Positions 24,099 through 32,328 are shown, counted from the first letter of the stretch. The stretch: DNA of 64,000 bases from Erythrobacter sp. HL-111 (GCF_900105095.1 NZ_LT629743.1:2604001-2668000); one strand, 5' to 3'. The notes: generated by a model not told the origin, from the sequence alone. Numbers and translations are program-made.

Positions 24099-24125
24099 AG
24101 CGAGCGTGAGTGCCCCATTCTGCGA

Positions 24126-24246
24126 GTCCCCGCGAAGGCGGGGACCTCCCTCGGCAAGGCGCTTCCTCGCCTGGGGTCCCTGCTTTCGCAGGGACTCGGG
24201 GATAGCGTGGCGCTTCCTTGCCTGAGGTCCCTGCCTTCGCAGGGAT
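24126..24246. repeat. Three tandem 50-51 bp units, each with a strong hairpin
   Basis: Stems at 24126-24145 (GTCCCCGC, GAAG loop, GCGGGGAC), 24176-24195 (GTCCCTGC, TTTC loop, GCAGGGAC) and 24227-24246 (GTCCCTGC, CTTC loop, GCAGGGAT) are spaced 50 and 51 bp apart. Between them is a conserved GGCGCTTCC(T)TCGCCTG-type spacer. The array fills the gap between the converging acyl-CoA dehydrogenase and fliA genes and could act as a bidirectional terminator despite lacking T-runs. It marks the left border of the flagellar locus. Confidence 0.8.
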
Positions 24247-24969
24247 TCAGCCCGTTTCTTCCTCCATCAGCGCCCGCAAATCCTTCAGCGCCTTGGCGCG
24301 CAGCTGGTGGACTCGCGGCACGCTGACCCCCAGCACGGCGGCGATTTCGGTGAGGTTCAGCTCCTCGACGAAGAACAATTGCAGCACCAGTTTCAGCCGG
24401 TCGGGCAGTCTCCCGAGCGCCGCGGCCAGCCGTTCGCGGTCCTCGGCGGCGCACAGCGCCTCGAACGGGTCGGGTTCCTCGCTCGCGAAGGCGGCGTTGC
24501 TTTCGTCGTATTCCTCGCTGATCGAGGTGATCGTGACCGCGCTCGCCTCGATCGCCACGAGTTCGCCGTCGCTGATGCGGAGCGCGGCGGCGATTTCGGC
24601 GCGGCCCGGTTCGCGGCCCGTCTCCATGCGCAGGCGCTCGACCGTGCGTTCATAGGCGGCGCGGCGCTTGCGGGCGGTGCGGGTGTCGTTCATCAGCCGC
24701 CGGATCTGGTCGAGCATCGCCCCGCGCACGCGGATCTTGGCATAGGCGGCGAACCCGTCCTCGCCCGGCCCGGAATGGCGCCGCGCGCATTCGGTAAGCG
24801 CCATGATCCCGGTCTGCACGAGGTCCTCGACCTCGATCCCGTCCCGCCCCATGCCATAGATATGCCACGCCGCGCGGTGGACCATCGGCAGGAAGCGGCG
24901 CACGCGGTCCTCGACCTCGGCCTGGCTCGCCGCGCCATAGGCGGCGTGAAAGGCGGCATCGTGCCTCAT
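24247..24969 (-). CDS. fliA: RNA polymerase sigma factor FliA (sigma-28)
   Basis: A 240-residue sigma-70 family factor of the FliA type. Region 2 (VHRAAWHIYGMGRDGIEVEDLVQTGIMALTE, then FAAYAKIRVRGAMLDQIRR) begins at about residue 30, region 3 contains GREPGRAEIAAALRI, and region 4 ends in LTEIAAVLGVSVPRVHQLRAKALKDLR. It directs transcription of late flagellar genes and is inhibited by FlgM, encoded four genes upstream in the same operon. The start overlaps the flhA stop (ATGA). Likely target promoters are visible before fliC, fliD and flgM. Confidence 0.95.
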   Translation of the reverse strand: MRHDAAFHAAYGAASQAEVEDRVRRFLPMVHRAAWHIYGMGRDGIEVEDLVQTGIMALTECARRHSGPGEDGFAAYAKIRVRGAMLDQIRRLMNDTRTARKRRAAYERTVERLRMETGREPGRAEIAAALRISDGELVAIEASAVTITSISEEYDESNAAFASEEPDPFEALCAAEDRERLAAALGRLPDRLKLVLQLFFVEELNLTEIAAVLGVSVPRVHQLRAKALKDLRALMEEETG

Positions 24970-27086
24970 GCGGCAATCGCCTCCTGCGCGGCCTCACCGA
25001 TCACGGCGACGACCTCGACCGGCTGGCTCGCGGGGAGTTCGTTGATCGACAGGACGAGGCAGGATTTCGCCCGCGCGCGCAGCAGCCCGGCGAGCGCGCG
25101 CCGCGCGGGCGGCTGGACGATCAGGGCGAGCGGCCCGTGCTCGGCGGCGAGTTCGCCGATACGCCGCGCGATCATGCCGCCGCATTCGGGCTCGATCAGC
25201 GGCTGGCCGGTCGCGGGATCGGTCATGCCGCCGAGGATCGCGCTTTCCAGCCCCGCCTCGAGCGTCGCGACCTTGAGTCGTTCGCCCGGCGCGCAGACCT
25301 GCGCCACCAGCCGCGCGCCGAGATCGATCCGCACGGCGTCGATCAACGCGTCGAAATCGTGGCTCTTCTGCAGCGCGAGGGCAAGGCTGGTAAAGAGCGG
25401 CTGCGGGTGGGCGAGCGAGATGCCGTCGCCGATCAGCGCGCGGAAGATGCGGGTGAGCGCGGCCAATGACAGCGGATCGGGATGGACCGCCTCGACCAGC
25501 GCGGGGCTGCGATCCTTGAGCGCGTCGAGCAGGTCCTGCACCTCCGACGGGCCGAGCAGTTGCGGCGCAGCCTCGGCCAGCGCCTGGTTCGCATGGGTCG
25601 CGATCACGGTCGAGGCATCGACCGCGAGGAAGCCTTCCGCCACGGCATGATCGCGCGCGCCCGGATCGATCCACAGGGCGGGGCAGTCGAAGCTCGGATC
25701 GCGCGTCGGCTCTCCCTTCAATCCGAGCGCGGCATAGGGCGGCTCGCCCCGCACGTCGCCGGCGTCGATCGCGAGGAGCCGGCCCGGCCGGACCGAACCC
25801 CTCGCCACCGTCACCCCGCCGAGCAGCACGGCGTAGTCGTTGGGCGCGGCATCGAGCGAATCGCGGATGCGGAACTGCGGCAGGACGAAGCCGAGATCGC
25901 GCGACAATTGCTTGCGGATGCCGGTGATGCGCGAGACGAGCGGGGCATCGCGGGCCTCGTCGACCAGCGGGACGAGCCCGTAGCCGAGCTCGATCGTCAC
26001 CAGCGTCTGGTCGGAGACATCGGCGAGCTCGATCCGGTCGGGCGGCCCCTCCTCGATCGCGGGCGAATCGTCCGGCACCGGCTGGCGCGCCGCGTTTCGC
26101 AGCGCCCACCAGATGCCGCCCGCGATGGCCGCGGCGGGCAGGAAGATCGCCTGCGGCATCGCCGGGACCAGCCCGATCCCGCCGAGGATCAGCGCCACCG
26201 GCAGCCAGGCGCGCGGGTCGGCGAACTGCCCGCCGATCTGCCCGGCGAGATCGCGCGTGTCGGACACCCGCGTGACGATCGCCGCGGCCGCGATCGAGAG
26301 CAGCAGGGCCGGGACCTGCGCCACCAGCGCATCGCCCACCGCGAGCGTGACGTAAAGCTCCCCCGCCTCCGCCGCCGACAGCCCGTGCCCGATCATGCCG
26401 AGCGCGAAGCCCGCGATCACGTTGACCGCGAGGATCAGCAGCGCCGCCACCGCATCGCCCTTCACGAACTTGGACGCGCCGTCCATCGAGCCGTGGAAAT
26501 CCGCCTCCACCGTGACCCGCCGTCGCCGCTCGCGCGCTTCGGCGCTGGTGATGAGCCCGGCGGCGATGTCGGCGTCGATCGCCATCTGCTTGCCCGGCAG
26601 CGCATCGAGCACGAAGCGTGCCGACACTTCGGACACGCGCCCCGCGCCCTTGGTGATGACGATCATGTTGATGATGAGGAGGATCGCGAAGACGAACAGG
26701 CCGACCGCGAAATTGCCGCCGACGAGGAACTGGCCGAAGGCCTCGATCACCTCGCCCGCCGCCGCGCCGCCTTCGTGCCCGCTGACCAGCACGACGCGGG
26801 TCGAGGCGACGTTGAGGGCGAGCCGCAGCAGCGTCGCGAACAGCAGGACGGTCGGGAAGGAGGAGAAGTCGAGCGGCTCCTTCGAATTGAGGGCCGCCAT
26901 CAGCACGGCGACCGCGATGGCGATGTTGAGCACGAAGAACACGTCGAGCAGGACGGTCGGGATCGGCAGCACCATCAGCGCGAACAGCGCGAAGATGCCG
27001 ACGGGCAGCGCCATTGCCGCACCGGCGCCGCCGAAGCGCCGGGCGAAGGGGGCGAGGGCGCCGGGCAGGGGGGCGGGCGCGTTCAC
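24966..27086 (-). CDS. flhA: Flagellar export gate protein FlhA
   Basis: A 706-residue inner-membrane component of the flagellar type III export gate. The N-terminal half has about eight membrane segments and the family motif RFVLDALPGKQMAIDADIAAGLI (FHIPEP region, about 145-167). The C-terminal cytoplasmic domain binds late-substrate chaperones. Full length for the family. The start is GTG at 27086, overlapping the stop of the transglycosylase gene (GTGA). It is located in the flgA-fliA operon, away from flhB-fliPQR at the other end of the locus. Confidence 0.97.
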   Translation of the reverse strand: MNAPAPLPGALAPFARRFGGAGAAMALPVGIFALFALMVLPIPTVLLDVFFVLNIAIAVAVLMAALNSKEPLDFSSFPTVLLFATLLRLALNVASTRVVLVSGHEGGAAAGEVIEAFGQFLVGGNFAVGLFVFAILLIINMIVITKGAGRVSEVSARFVLDALPGKQMAIDADIAAGLITSAEARERRRRVTVEADFHGSMDGASKFVKGDAVAALLILAVNVIAGFALGMIGHGLSAAEAGELYVTLAVGDALVAQVPALLLSIAAAAIVTRVSDTRDLAGQIGGQFADPRAWLPVALILGGIGLVPAMPQAIFLPAAAIAGGIWWALRNAARQPVPDDSPAIEEGPPDRIELADVSDQTLVTIELGYGLVPLVDEARDAPLVSRITGIRKQLSRDLGFVLPQFRIRDSLDAAPNDYAVLLGGVTVARGSVRPGRLLAIDAGDVRGEPPYAALGLKGEPTRDPSFDCPALWIDPGARDHAVAEGFLAVDASTVIATHANQALAEAAPQLLGPSEVQDLLDALKDRSPALVEAVHPDPLSLAALTRIFRALIGDGISLAHPQPLFTSLALALQKSHDFDALIDAVRIDLGARLVAQVCAPGERLKVATLEAGLESAILGGMTDPATGQPLIEPECGGMIARRIGELAAEHGPLALIVQPPARRALAGLLRARAKSCLVLSINELPASQPVEVVAVIGEAAQEAIAA

Positions 27087-28138
27087 AGGCCGAGCGCCTT
27101 CAGCCGGTCATAGGCCGCGCGGACGCGCTCTCCCGCGCGCTCGAGCCCGGGGGTTTCGCCGCCGGTCCCGCCGCCGGTCCCGCCGCCGGTCCCGCCGCCG
27201 GTCCCGCCGCCCGTCCCGCCGAACGTCGCCGAGAGCACGCTCGATATCGCACGGACCGGGGGCGGCGGCGGAGCCTCGAAGAGGGTTGGCAGGGGCGCGA
27301 TCACGGGGCGGTTGGCCCCGGTCGGCGCGCCGGGGCCGAACACGGCGTCGCCCGCGACCGGGAAAGGCGGCCGCGCGGGGCCGTGCGGGGTGGGCGCGCC
27401 GGCCCGTTCGAGCCTTGCCGAAAGCTGCTCCATCACTTCGGCAAGGCTGCGTGCCCGACCGCCCGCACCGTGGAACACCGGCTTGTTCGCGGCGGCGGGG
27501 CGGGGGAAGAGCGCGGCCGCGCTCTGGCCGGGATCGCGCGCCATTTCCGTGAGGAACCGCGCCGCGCCGCGCGCGCCGAGGAAATGGGCGAGGTAGAGCT
27601 CGGCATGATCGGGCTCGCGGCCCAGCACGGGGGCGAGCTCGGCGCGGTTGTCCTCGGCAAGGCTCGCAGCCATCAGCGCGGCGACTTCGGGATCGCGCCT
27701 CAGCGCAAGGATCGCGCGGCGCGTGGCGGGGTCGGCGACCTCGGCCTCTCCGCCGGGGCCGCGCGCGATCCGCGCCGCGATCTCGCCGAGGCCGAAGCGC
27801 GCGCCGTGGCGCTGCATGGTCGAAAGCCAGGTGTTCTCGATGAACTGGTAAAGGCCGGTCGCGCTCGAGGTGGCGGCGCGGGCATCGGGGTTCATGGCGG
27901 ATTCGACTCGCGCCTGCGCGACGAGATAGCCGAAATCGACGCTTGTGCGGCGCGCCGCATCGGCGATCGCACGTTCGATCCGGTTCGCCGGGGCGGGGCT
28001 TGCCTCGGCGGGCTCCGGGGGCGCGGCGCCTGCGCGGCTCGCGATCCGGCCCGGTCGGCCTGCGTCCCCGTGCACCAGCGCCGGATGCGCGCGAGCGTCC
28101 GCGGGGCGGCCGGCTGCGGTCCCGGCGGGGGGGAGCAT
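27083..28138 (-). CDS. SLT-type lytic transglycosylase in the flagellar operon
   Basis: A 351-residue protein. An SLT/lysozyme-like domain has catalytic Glu79 in ARVESAMNPDA, followed by SSATGLYQFIENTW. Its position between flgN and flhA suggests a rod-penetration muramidase, complementing the single-domain FlgJ at 38024 that lacks this domain. A Gly-Gly-Thr-Gly repeat (five 12-bp units) precedes the C-terminus. No signal peptide is obvious from the ATG at 28138, so export could be through the flagellar apparatus (inference). A TTG at 28261 would add 41 low-complexity residues. Confidence 0.78.
   Translation of the reverse strand: MLPPAGTAAGRPADARAHPALVHGDAGRPGRIASRAGAAPPEPAEASPAPANRIERAIADAARRTSVDFGYLVAQARVESAMNPDARAATSSATGLYQFIENTWLSTMQRHGARFGLGEIAARIARGPGGEAEVADPATRRAILALRRDPEVAALMAASLAEDNRAELAPVLGREPDHAELYLAHFLGARGAARFLTEMARDPGQSAAALFPRPAAANKPVFHGAGGRARSLAEVMEQLSARLERAGAPTPHGPARPPFPVAGDAVFGPGAPTGANRPVIAPLPTLFEAPPPPPVRAISSVLSATFGGTGGGTGGGTGGGTGGGTGGETPGLERAGERVRAAYDRLKALGL
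27161..27220. repeat. In-gene minisatellite, five 12-bp units encoding GGTG
   Basis: The unit GCCGGTCCCGCC is repeated four times exactly plus one variant (GCCCGTCCCGCC), keeping the transglycosylase reading frame. It encodes a flexible Gly/Thr linker on the reverse strand. Copy number is likely to vary between strains. Confidence 0.9.
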
Positions 28139-28318
28139 GGGATGGGGCACGTCTCGTCCTGCCTCGCTTGCTTCGGGGTCCTTGTCGCGGCTCGCCGCCG
28201 CAAGGCGCACCCCGGCGGCGGGGTCCGCGCGATGCGGCGGCAGGCGGATCGGGCGGTGCAATCCGCGTGCCAGAAACGGGCGGGCGCGCGGCTTCGGGGC
28301 GAATGCCTAGGCCGGCGG

Positions 28319-28720
28319 TCACCCCTCGGGCAGGAGGCTTTCGGCGCGGGCCGCGCGCGGGAAGAGCCGCGCCGGGGCGTAGGTCGCCGCCGGGACCGCC
28401 CGCGCGCCGCCCAGCGCCTCGATCCGGGCGGCGACATTGGCGGCGAGGAGGTTGCGGACCCGGCGGTTGACCTCGTTGAGCCGGCGGGCGGTCTCGGCAA
28501 GGGTGCGCGTTTCCGCATCGAGCGCGGCCGGGGCAAGCGAGGCGAGCGCATCGCACAGCGCCTCCTTGGTCCGCGCGGCCTCGACGAGGCCCCCGGCATC
28601 GAGCGCGGCAAGCGCCTGCCGTTCGCGTTCGAGCGTGGCAATCATCTGCCGCAGGGCGGCAACGGCATCGTCCCGCGCGGGGAAGGGGCCGGCGGGGGAG
28701 GCGGCGGGCACGCGGCTCAC
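28319..28720 (-). CDS. flgN: FlgN-like flagellar export chaperone
   Basis: A 133-residue, mostly helical protein. The coiled segment DAVAALRQMIATLERERQALAALDAGGLVEAARTKEAL and the later ETARRLNEVNRRVRNLLAANVAARIEAL fit the FlgN chaperone pattern (hook-filament junction proteins FlgK and FlgL as clients). The start is GTG at 28720, overlapping the flgM stop by 4 nt, the standard flgM-flgN coupling. Assignment rests on size, helical pattern and position. Alanine-rich composition weakens direct similarity. Confidence 0.72.
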   Translation of the reverse strand: MSRVPAASPAGPFPARDDAVAALRQMIATLERERQALAALDAGGLVEAARTKEALCDALASLAPAALDAETRTLAETARRLNEVNRRVRNLLAANVAARIEALGGARAVPAATYAPARLFPRAARAESLLPEG

Positions 28721-29037
28721 TTCTCGAGCCCGAGCCTGACCTGCGCCGCGATCATCGCATCGGCGATCCGGGTCGGCACCAGCGGGTAGCGGCCTTCCTC
28801 GAGCGCCTTGCGAATCTCCACGACGCGCTCGCGGTCGAGCGGCGGCGCGGTGGGTTCGAGCCTTGCGTCGATCCGCCCGCCGACCTCGATGGTGACGCCG
28901 CGCGGATCGCCCGCGGACGCAGCCGCCGCGCCCGCGCGGCCTTTTGCGGATGCGGCCGAAAGCCCGGCGCCACCGCCCGCGGACAGGGCGCGCGCGGGCG
29001 TGGCGGCCTGCAACTTGCTCAATTCGACAGAGGGCAT
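28717..29037 (-). CDS. flgM: Anti-sigma-28 factor FlgM
   Basis: A 106-residue protein with an unstructured Ala/Gly-rich N-terminal half and the C-terminal sigma-28-binding helices (DRERVVEIRKALEEGRYPLVPTRIADAMIAAQVRL) typical of FlgM. It holds FliA inactive until it is secreted through the completed hook. The ATG at 29037 follows CAGGAGAC. A TAAA-N15-CCGTCCTT promoter-like site at 29084-29110 would let FliA drive its own inhibitor, the classic feedback, while the sigma-54 promoter before flgA supplies the early transcript. Confidence 0.93.
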   Translation of the reverse strand: MPSVELSKLQAATPARALSAGGGAGLSAASAKGRAGAAAASAGDPRGVTIEVGGRIDARLEPTAPPLDRERVVEIRKALEEGRYPLVPTRIADAMIAAQVRLGLEK

Positions 29038-29083
29038 GATTGCGTCTCCTGAAGGATTCCCGATGTCGTGGATTCCTGATCAC

Positions 29084-29110
29084 AAGGACGGACGGGCCGG
29101 GCGCGGTTTA
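29084..29110 (-). promoter_or_regulatory. Putative sigma-28 promoter of flgM
   Basis: On the reverse strand: TAAA (29110-29107), 15 nt, CCGTCCTT (29091-29084), about 47 nt before the flgM start. The same two boxes with the same 15-nt spacing occur before fliD, and a close variant before fliC. They differ from the enteric -10 consensus (GCCGATAA) but sit at exactly the genes expected to need FliA. Confidence 0.6.
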
Positions 29111-29141
29111 ACCCCGGCCCCGTGAAAAAGGGCAGGCGGGA

Positions 29142-29843
29142 TCACTCCGTCGCCGCGAGCGCAGCGACGGATTCGCGCCGCGCGCCGAGCGGGATCACCG
29201 CGAGGCCCGGACGCAGGATGCGGGCGCGCACCGGCTCGGCCCGGCCGCCAGGCGCGCCGGGGCGCGCGGCGGACGGCAGGCGGATGCCGATCCATTCGCC
29301 CTCGCGCCCCGGCTCCATCGCCTCGCCGGCTTGCTGGATGGTGAAGCCGCGCCCGCGGATCATCACCGTGACCGGATCGCCGCGCTCGACCGACGGGGCG
29401 GCGGGAGCGGTCCCGGCCCCGGCCCTTCGCGCTCCTGCCCCGGCGGGCGCGGGTCCGCCGCGCAGCGCGACGAACACCCGCCAGCCGCCCGGATCGGGGC
29501 ATTCAACCCGGACCATGGAGCGCGCCGTTCCATGCCACCCGGCCGCGAGCGGGGCGGTGCAGGGGGCGAGGCGCAGGCGCCGGTCGGCGGGGGCGAGCGC
29601 GCCGCCCGGGGCACCCGGAGCGGCTCCGGTGAAGGCCGCGACCGCGGCGTCGATCGCGGCCGGATCGGTGCGCTCGCCCGCGCCCCCGCCCGCGCCCTCT
29701 CCCAGCGCGGGGGCGGACAGCGCCGCGGCTAGGATGAACGCGAGCGGGGCGAAAGCGAGGCCGCGCAAGGCCGGCAAGCCCGCCCGGCGCGGCCTGGCGG
29801 GGCGTGCGGATGGCGGCGGAAAGGTCGCGACGGGCGGGGGCAT
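29142..29843 (-). CDS. flgA: Flagellar basal-body P-ring formation chaperone FlgA
   Basis: A 233-residue protein. An N-terminal membrane/signal segment (LRGLAFAPLAFILAAALSAPALG) predicts periplasmic export. The C-terminal SAF-like domain shows VERGDPVTVMIRGRGFTIQQAGEAMEPGREGEWIGIRLP, the diagnostic FlgA block. It assists FlgI assembly around the rod. The ATG at 29843 has GCAGGAGAC upstream and lies about 41 nt downstream of a perfect -24/-12 promoter, so it heads the flgA-flgM-flgN-SLT-flhA-fliA operon. Confidence 0.92.
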   Translation of the reverse strand: MPPPVATFPPPSARPARPRRAGLPALRGLAFAPLAFILAAALSAPALGEGAGGGAGERTDPAAIDAAVAAFTGAAPGAPGGALAPADRRLRLAPCTAPLAAGWHGTARSMVRVECPDPGGWRVFVALRGGPAPAGAGARRAGAGTAPAAPSVERGDPVTVMIRGRGFTIQQAGEAMEPGREGEWIGIRLPSAARPGAPGGRAEPVRARILRPGLAVIPLGARRESVAALAATE

Positions 29844-29883
29844 GACGGGCGTCTCCTGCGGGAATGGTGCTGCCTCTCGCCAA

Positions 29884-29900
29884 AGCAAGCGCCGTGCCAG
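29884..29900 (-). promoter_or_regulatory. Sigma-54 (-24/-12) promoter of the flgA operon
   Basis: The reverse strand reads CTGGCACGGCGCTTGCT, a full match to the sigma-54 consensus, with GG (29898-29897) and GC (29886-29885) exactly 12 bp apart. Transcription would begin near 29873, giving a leader of about 30 nt before flgA. A sigma-54 activator with an intact GAFTGA loop is encoded at 46113-47474. Confidence 0.9.
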
Positions 29901-30043
29901 CCCTGCCGCGCGGTCCGGCGTGCCCGCCCGCCCTCGGTATTCATCCCTAGGGGCGTTCGCGGTGTTCCTTGCGCGCCGGGCCTTAAGCCGACCCTGCGAA
30001 AAGGCGCAGGTGTGCACGCGATCCGAGGGTGCGGCTGGGACAC

Positions 30044-31177
30044 ATGGTCTACGTTTCGCAGTTCAGGCGCCGCCGGCCCGGCGGGGGCAAGCCGCCTCGC
30101 CAGAGCGCGGGCTCCTTGGCCGGCGACGCGCCGGCGGCTTCGGGCGAAGCCGCAGCGCCCGATCGCCATACGCCCGAAGGCCGACGCGCCCTGCTCGACC
30201 GGATCGCGGCCTTCATGCTCTCCCACGGGCTTGCGGTCACGGGCGCCAATCTCGCGCTGGTCTGCAACGCGCTGTCGGGCGCCAGCGCCGAACTGGCCGC
30301 GAGCCTTGCCGCGCGCGAGGCGGCGGGCGAGCCGATCGACCAGCGCTGGCTCGACACGCTGATGCGGCTCGATCCCGAGATCGGCGGGCGCATGGCCGAG
30401 CTGGAGAAGCTCACCGACCGGCTCGAATACGCCGTCCTGCGCTTCGCCCGGACGACCAAGACCGCGCAGGACGAGACGAGCGGCCACCGCGGGGCGATCG
30501 GGGCGCAGATCGAGGCGATGGCGCAGGCGAGCCTCGCCGGGGGCCGCGCGGGCGACCTGGGCCGCGTGATCGAGATGTCCCGCACCATGCTCGCCCGCAT
30601 CGAGCAGGTCGAGCAGGCGATGGAGAAGAGCCAGGCCGAAACCCGCCAGCTGCGCGAGAACCTCGCCCGGGCTCGGATGGAGGCGGATGTCGACCACCTC
30701 ACCCGCCTGCCCAATCGCCGCGCCTTCGAACGCCGCTTCGCCGCCGCGATCGAGGAGGCGCGCGCGAAGGGCACGCGGCTGTGCGTCGCCTTCTGCGATG
30801 TCGACCGGTTCAAGGCGATCAACGACACTTTCGGCCACGATGCGGGCGACCGGATCCTCTGCGCGATCGCCGGGACGCTCGGCAGCCATGCCAGCGACAC
30901 GGTTTTCGTCGCGCGCCACGGGGGCGAGGAATTCGCGGTGCTGCTGCAGGGTTTCGACCGCGCCGCCGCGTGGCGCAGGCTCGACACGATGCGGCGGGCG
31001 CAGGCGGACCGGCAATTGCTCGACCGCGAGACGGGCCGGCCTTTCGGCAAGGTGACCTTTTCCGCCGGTGTCGCCGAAGTCACCGATCACGCCGATCCAA
31101 GGGGCGCGCTGGGCCGGGCGGACGCGGCGCTCTACGAAGCGAAAAAGGCCGGGCGCAACCGCGTGATCGCGGCCTGA
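30044..31177 (+). CDS. Diguanylate cyclase (GGDEF domain)
   Basis: A 377-residue protein. The N-terminal about 210 residues are helical with a coiled-coil stretch (MARIEQVEQAMEKSQAETRQLRENLARARMEAD-like), followed by a GGDEF domain: DVDHLTRLPNRRAFERRF, CDVDRFKAINDTFGHDAGD and the active-site loop GGEEF at residues 293-297. It should make c-di-GMP from two GTP. No RxxD inhibitory site is apparent five residues before the loop. There is no membrane segment, so it is a cytosolic sensor. Placed divergently from flgA inside the flagellar locus, it probably tunes motility. A GTG at 30029 is an alternative start. Confidence 0.92.
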   Translation: MVYVSQFRRRRPGGGKPPRQSAGSLAGDAPAASGEAAAPDRHTPEGRRALLDRIAAFMLSHGLAVTGANLALVCNALSGASAELAASLAAREAAGEPIDQRWLDTLMRLDPEIGGRMAELEKLTDRLEYAVLRFARTTKTAQDETSGHRGAIGAQIEAMAQASLAGGRAGDLGRVIEMSRTMLARIEQVEQAMEKSQAETRQLRENLARARMEADVDHLTRLPNRRAFERRFAAAIEEARAKGTRLCVAFCDVDRFKAINDTFGHDAGDRILCAIAGTLGSHASDTVFVARHGGEEFAVLLQGFDRAAAWRRLDTMRRAQADRQLLDRETGRPFGKVTFSAGVAEVTDHADPRGALGRADAALYEAKKAGRNRVIAA

Positions 31178-31186
31178 TCCCCTTGC

Positions 31187-31618
31187 TTACCGCATCCCGT
31201 CATAGCCGAGGCTGGCGTGGAGCGCCGTTTCCTCGCCCGGCTCGATCACCACCCGCACCGCCGCGCCCGCCGCGCGAGCCTCGCGCGAAAGCGCCTGCGC
31301 CGCGGCCCAGGCCGCGCTCTCGCCGGCCCGATCGTGGCGGGCATAGATCGTCAGCGTCGCGCGCGGGTCGCGTTCCTGCCGCGCGAGCCATTCGTCCAGC
31401 GGCGGCGCATCCGGCCCCGCCCGGTAGAGCGCCTGCGAGGGGGCGAAACGCGCCGGCCCGCCCTGCTCCGGCCCGCCGCCTCCGTTCGCCTCGGTGCGCC
31501 CGGGTTCATGGGAGCCCGCCAGCGCCGCGAGCGTCACGAGGAACAGGATCAGCGCGAGATCGGCCAGCACCAGTTGCCAGGACGCCGCGCCGTCGCCGCC
31601 TGCCTGCCCCGCCGTCAT
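31187..31618 (-). CDS. Minimal MotB/ExbD-like protein
   Basis: A 143-residue protein with one N-terminal membrane segment carrying an Asp (LVLADLALILFLVTLAALA, about 17-35), as in the proton-channel helix of MotB/ExbD. It then has a short periplasmic-like part, WLARQERDPRATLTIYARHD with DRAGESAAWAAAQALSREARAAGAAVRVVI, which resembles part of an OmpA-like fold. It is too short for a complete peptidoglycan-binding domain. The start overlaps the stop of the MotA-like gene (ATGA). It forms a second stator-like pair besides motA/motB at 40621-42391. Confidence 0.65.
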   Translation of the reverse strand: MTAGQAGGDGAASWQLVLADLALILFLVTLAALAGSHEPGRTEANGGGGPEQGGPARFAPSQALYRAGPDAPPLDEWLARQERDPRATLTIYARHDRAGESAAWAAAQALSREARAAGAAVRVVIEPGEETALHASLGYDGMR

Positions 31619-32328
31619 TGGAACGTCCTCACCCTGCCGTGGCCGAAACCCGCCGCACCGGTCCGGGCGCGCTCGATCCGGGCGCTCTCGATCCGGGCGC
31701 TCTCGATATGGGCGAGGAACCATTCGACCAGCGCCTCGCGCGCGCCTTCCTCGCGCATCCCGCGCCGCTCGATCGCACGGGCGAGCGGCACGCAGGCGAG
31801 ATGCGCGGTGAGCACGCCGTAGAGCGAGGACAGGACCGCCGTGGCGATCCCGGCCATGACCGTCTCGACCGGGCTGCCGCCGAGCGTGTCGGCAAGGCCG
31901 GCGATCGCGTAGAGCGTGCCGACGAGGCCGAACACCGGGGCGAGCTCGCCCGCATATTCGAAGACCCTCACCGCCTGCATCCGCGCGACCTCGCGGCTCG
32001 CGCGTTCGGCGCGGCGGGCACAATGGAGCGCCTCGGTCGAACCGCTGGCGAGATAGGCGGCGACCAGCCGGGCAAGCGAGGGATCGGGCGGCAGCGGCAC
32101 GTCGGCGGCGCGAAACCCCTGCGCCTCGATCGCGCGCAGGGTCCGGGCGATGGCGATGCGGTTCGCGCCCTCGTCGAAACGGCTGCCCCCGAGCCGCGGC
32201 AGCGCGGCGAGCGCGGCATGGCAATCGCGCCAGCCGCAGCGCGCCGCGGTCGCGACGAGCGTCCCCGCGACGACGATCGCGAGCGCGCCGGGGTCCAGCA
32301 GTCCGGCCAGATCGCTCGGCCCGTCCAT
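31615..32328 (-). CDS. MotA/TolQ/ExbB-like proton channel protein
   Basis: A 237-residue membrane protein. LDPGALAIVVAGTLVATAARCGW is a MotA-like first helix, and AGELAPVFGLVGTLYAIAGLADTLGGSPVETVMAGIATAVLSSLYGVLTAHLACVPLA is the MotA/TolQ/ExbB core with the usual Pro and Gly/Thr positions. The C-terminus has a pentapeptide repeat (IESAR) from three 15-bp units. It is paired with a minimal MotB/ExbD-like partner, transcribed away from flgB. It could be an alternative stator or a TolQR-like energy transducer for the flagellum; which one is not clear. Confidence 0.75.
   Translation of the reverse strand: MDGPSDLAGLLDPGALAIVVAGTLVATAARCGWRDCHAALAALPRLGGSRFDEGANRIAIARTLRAIEAQGFRAADVPLPPDPSLARLVAAYLASGSTEALHCARRAERASREVARMQAVRVFEYAGELAPVFGLVGTLYAIAGLADTLGGSPVETVMAGIATAVLSSLYGVLTAHLACVPLARAIERRGMREEGAREALVEWFLAHIESARIESARIERARTGAAGFGHGRVRTFQ
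31666..31710. repeat. Three 15-bp tandem units inside the MotA-like gene
   Basis: GGCGCGCTCGATCCG, GGCGCTCTCGATCCG and GGCGCTCTCGATATG are in direct tandem and in frame, encoding the IESAR pentapeptide repeat near the protein C-terminus. Confidence 0.85.

Noticed and set aside
24126..24246. Repeats at the fliA border as a CRISPR array
   Set aside because: Only three units of about 50 bp, the spacers are conserved rather than unique, and no cas gene is present.
29980..30010. CTTAAGCCGACC before the diguanylate cyclase as a sigma-28 promoter
   Set aside because: Spacing and -10 sequence do not agree with the flgM/fliD/fliC motif.
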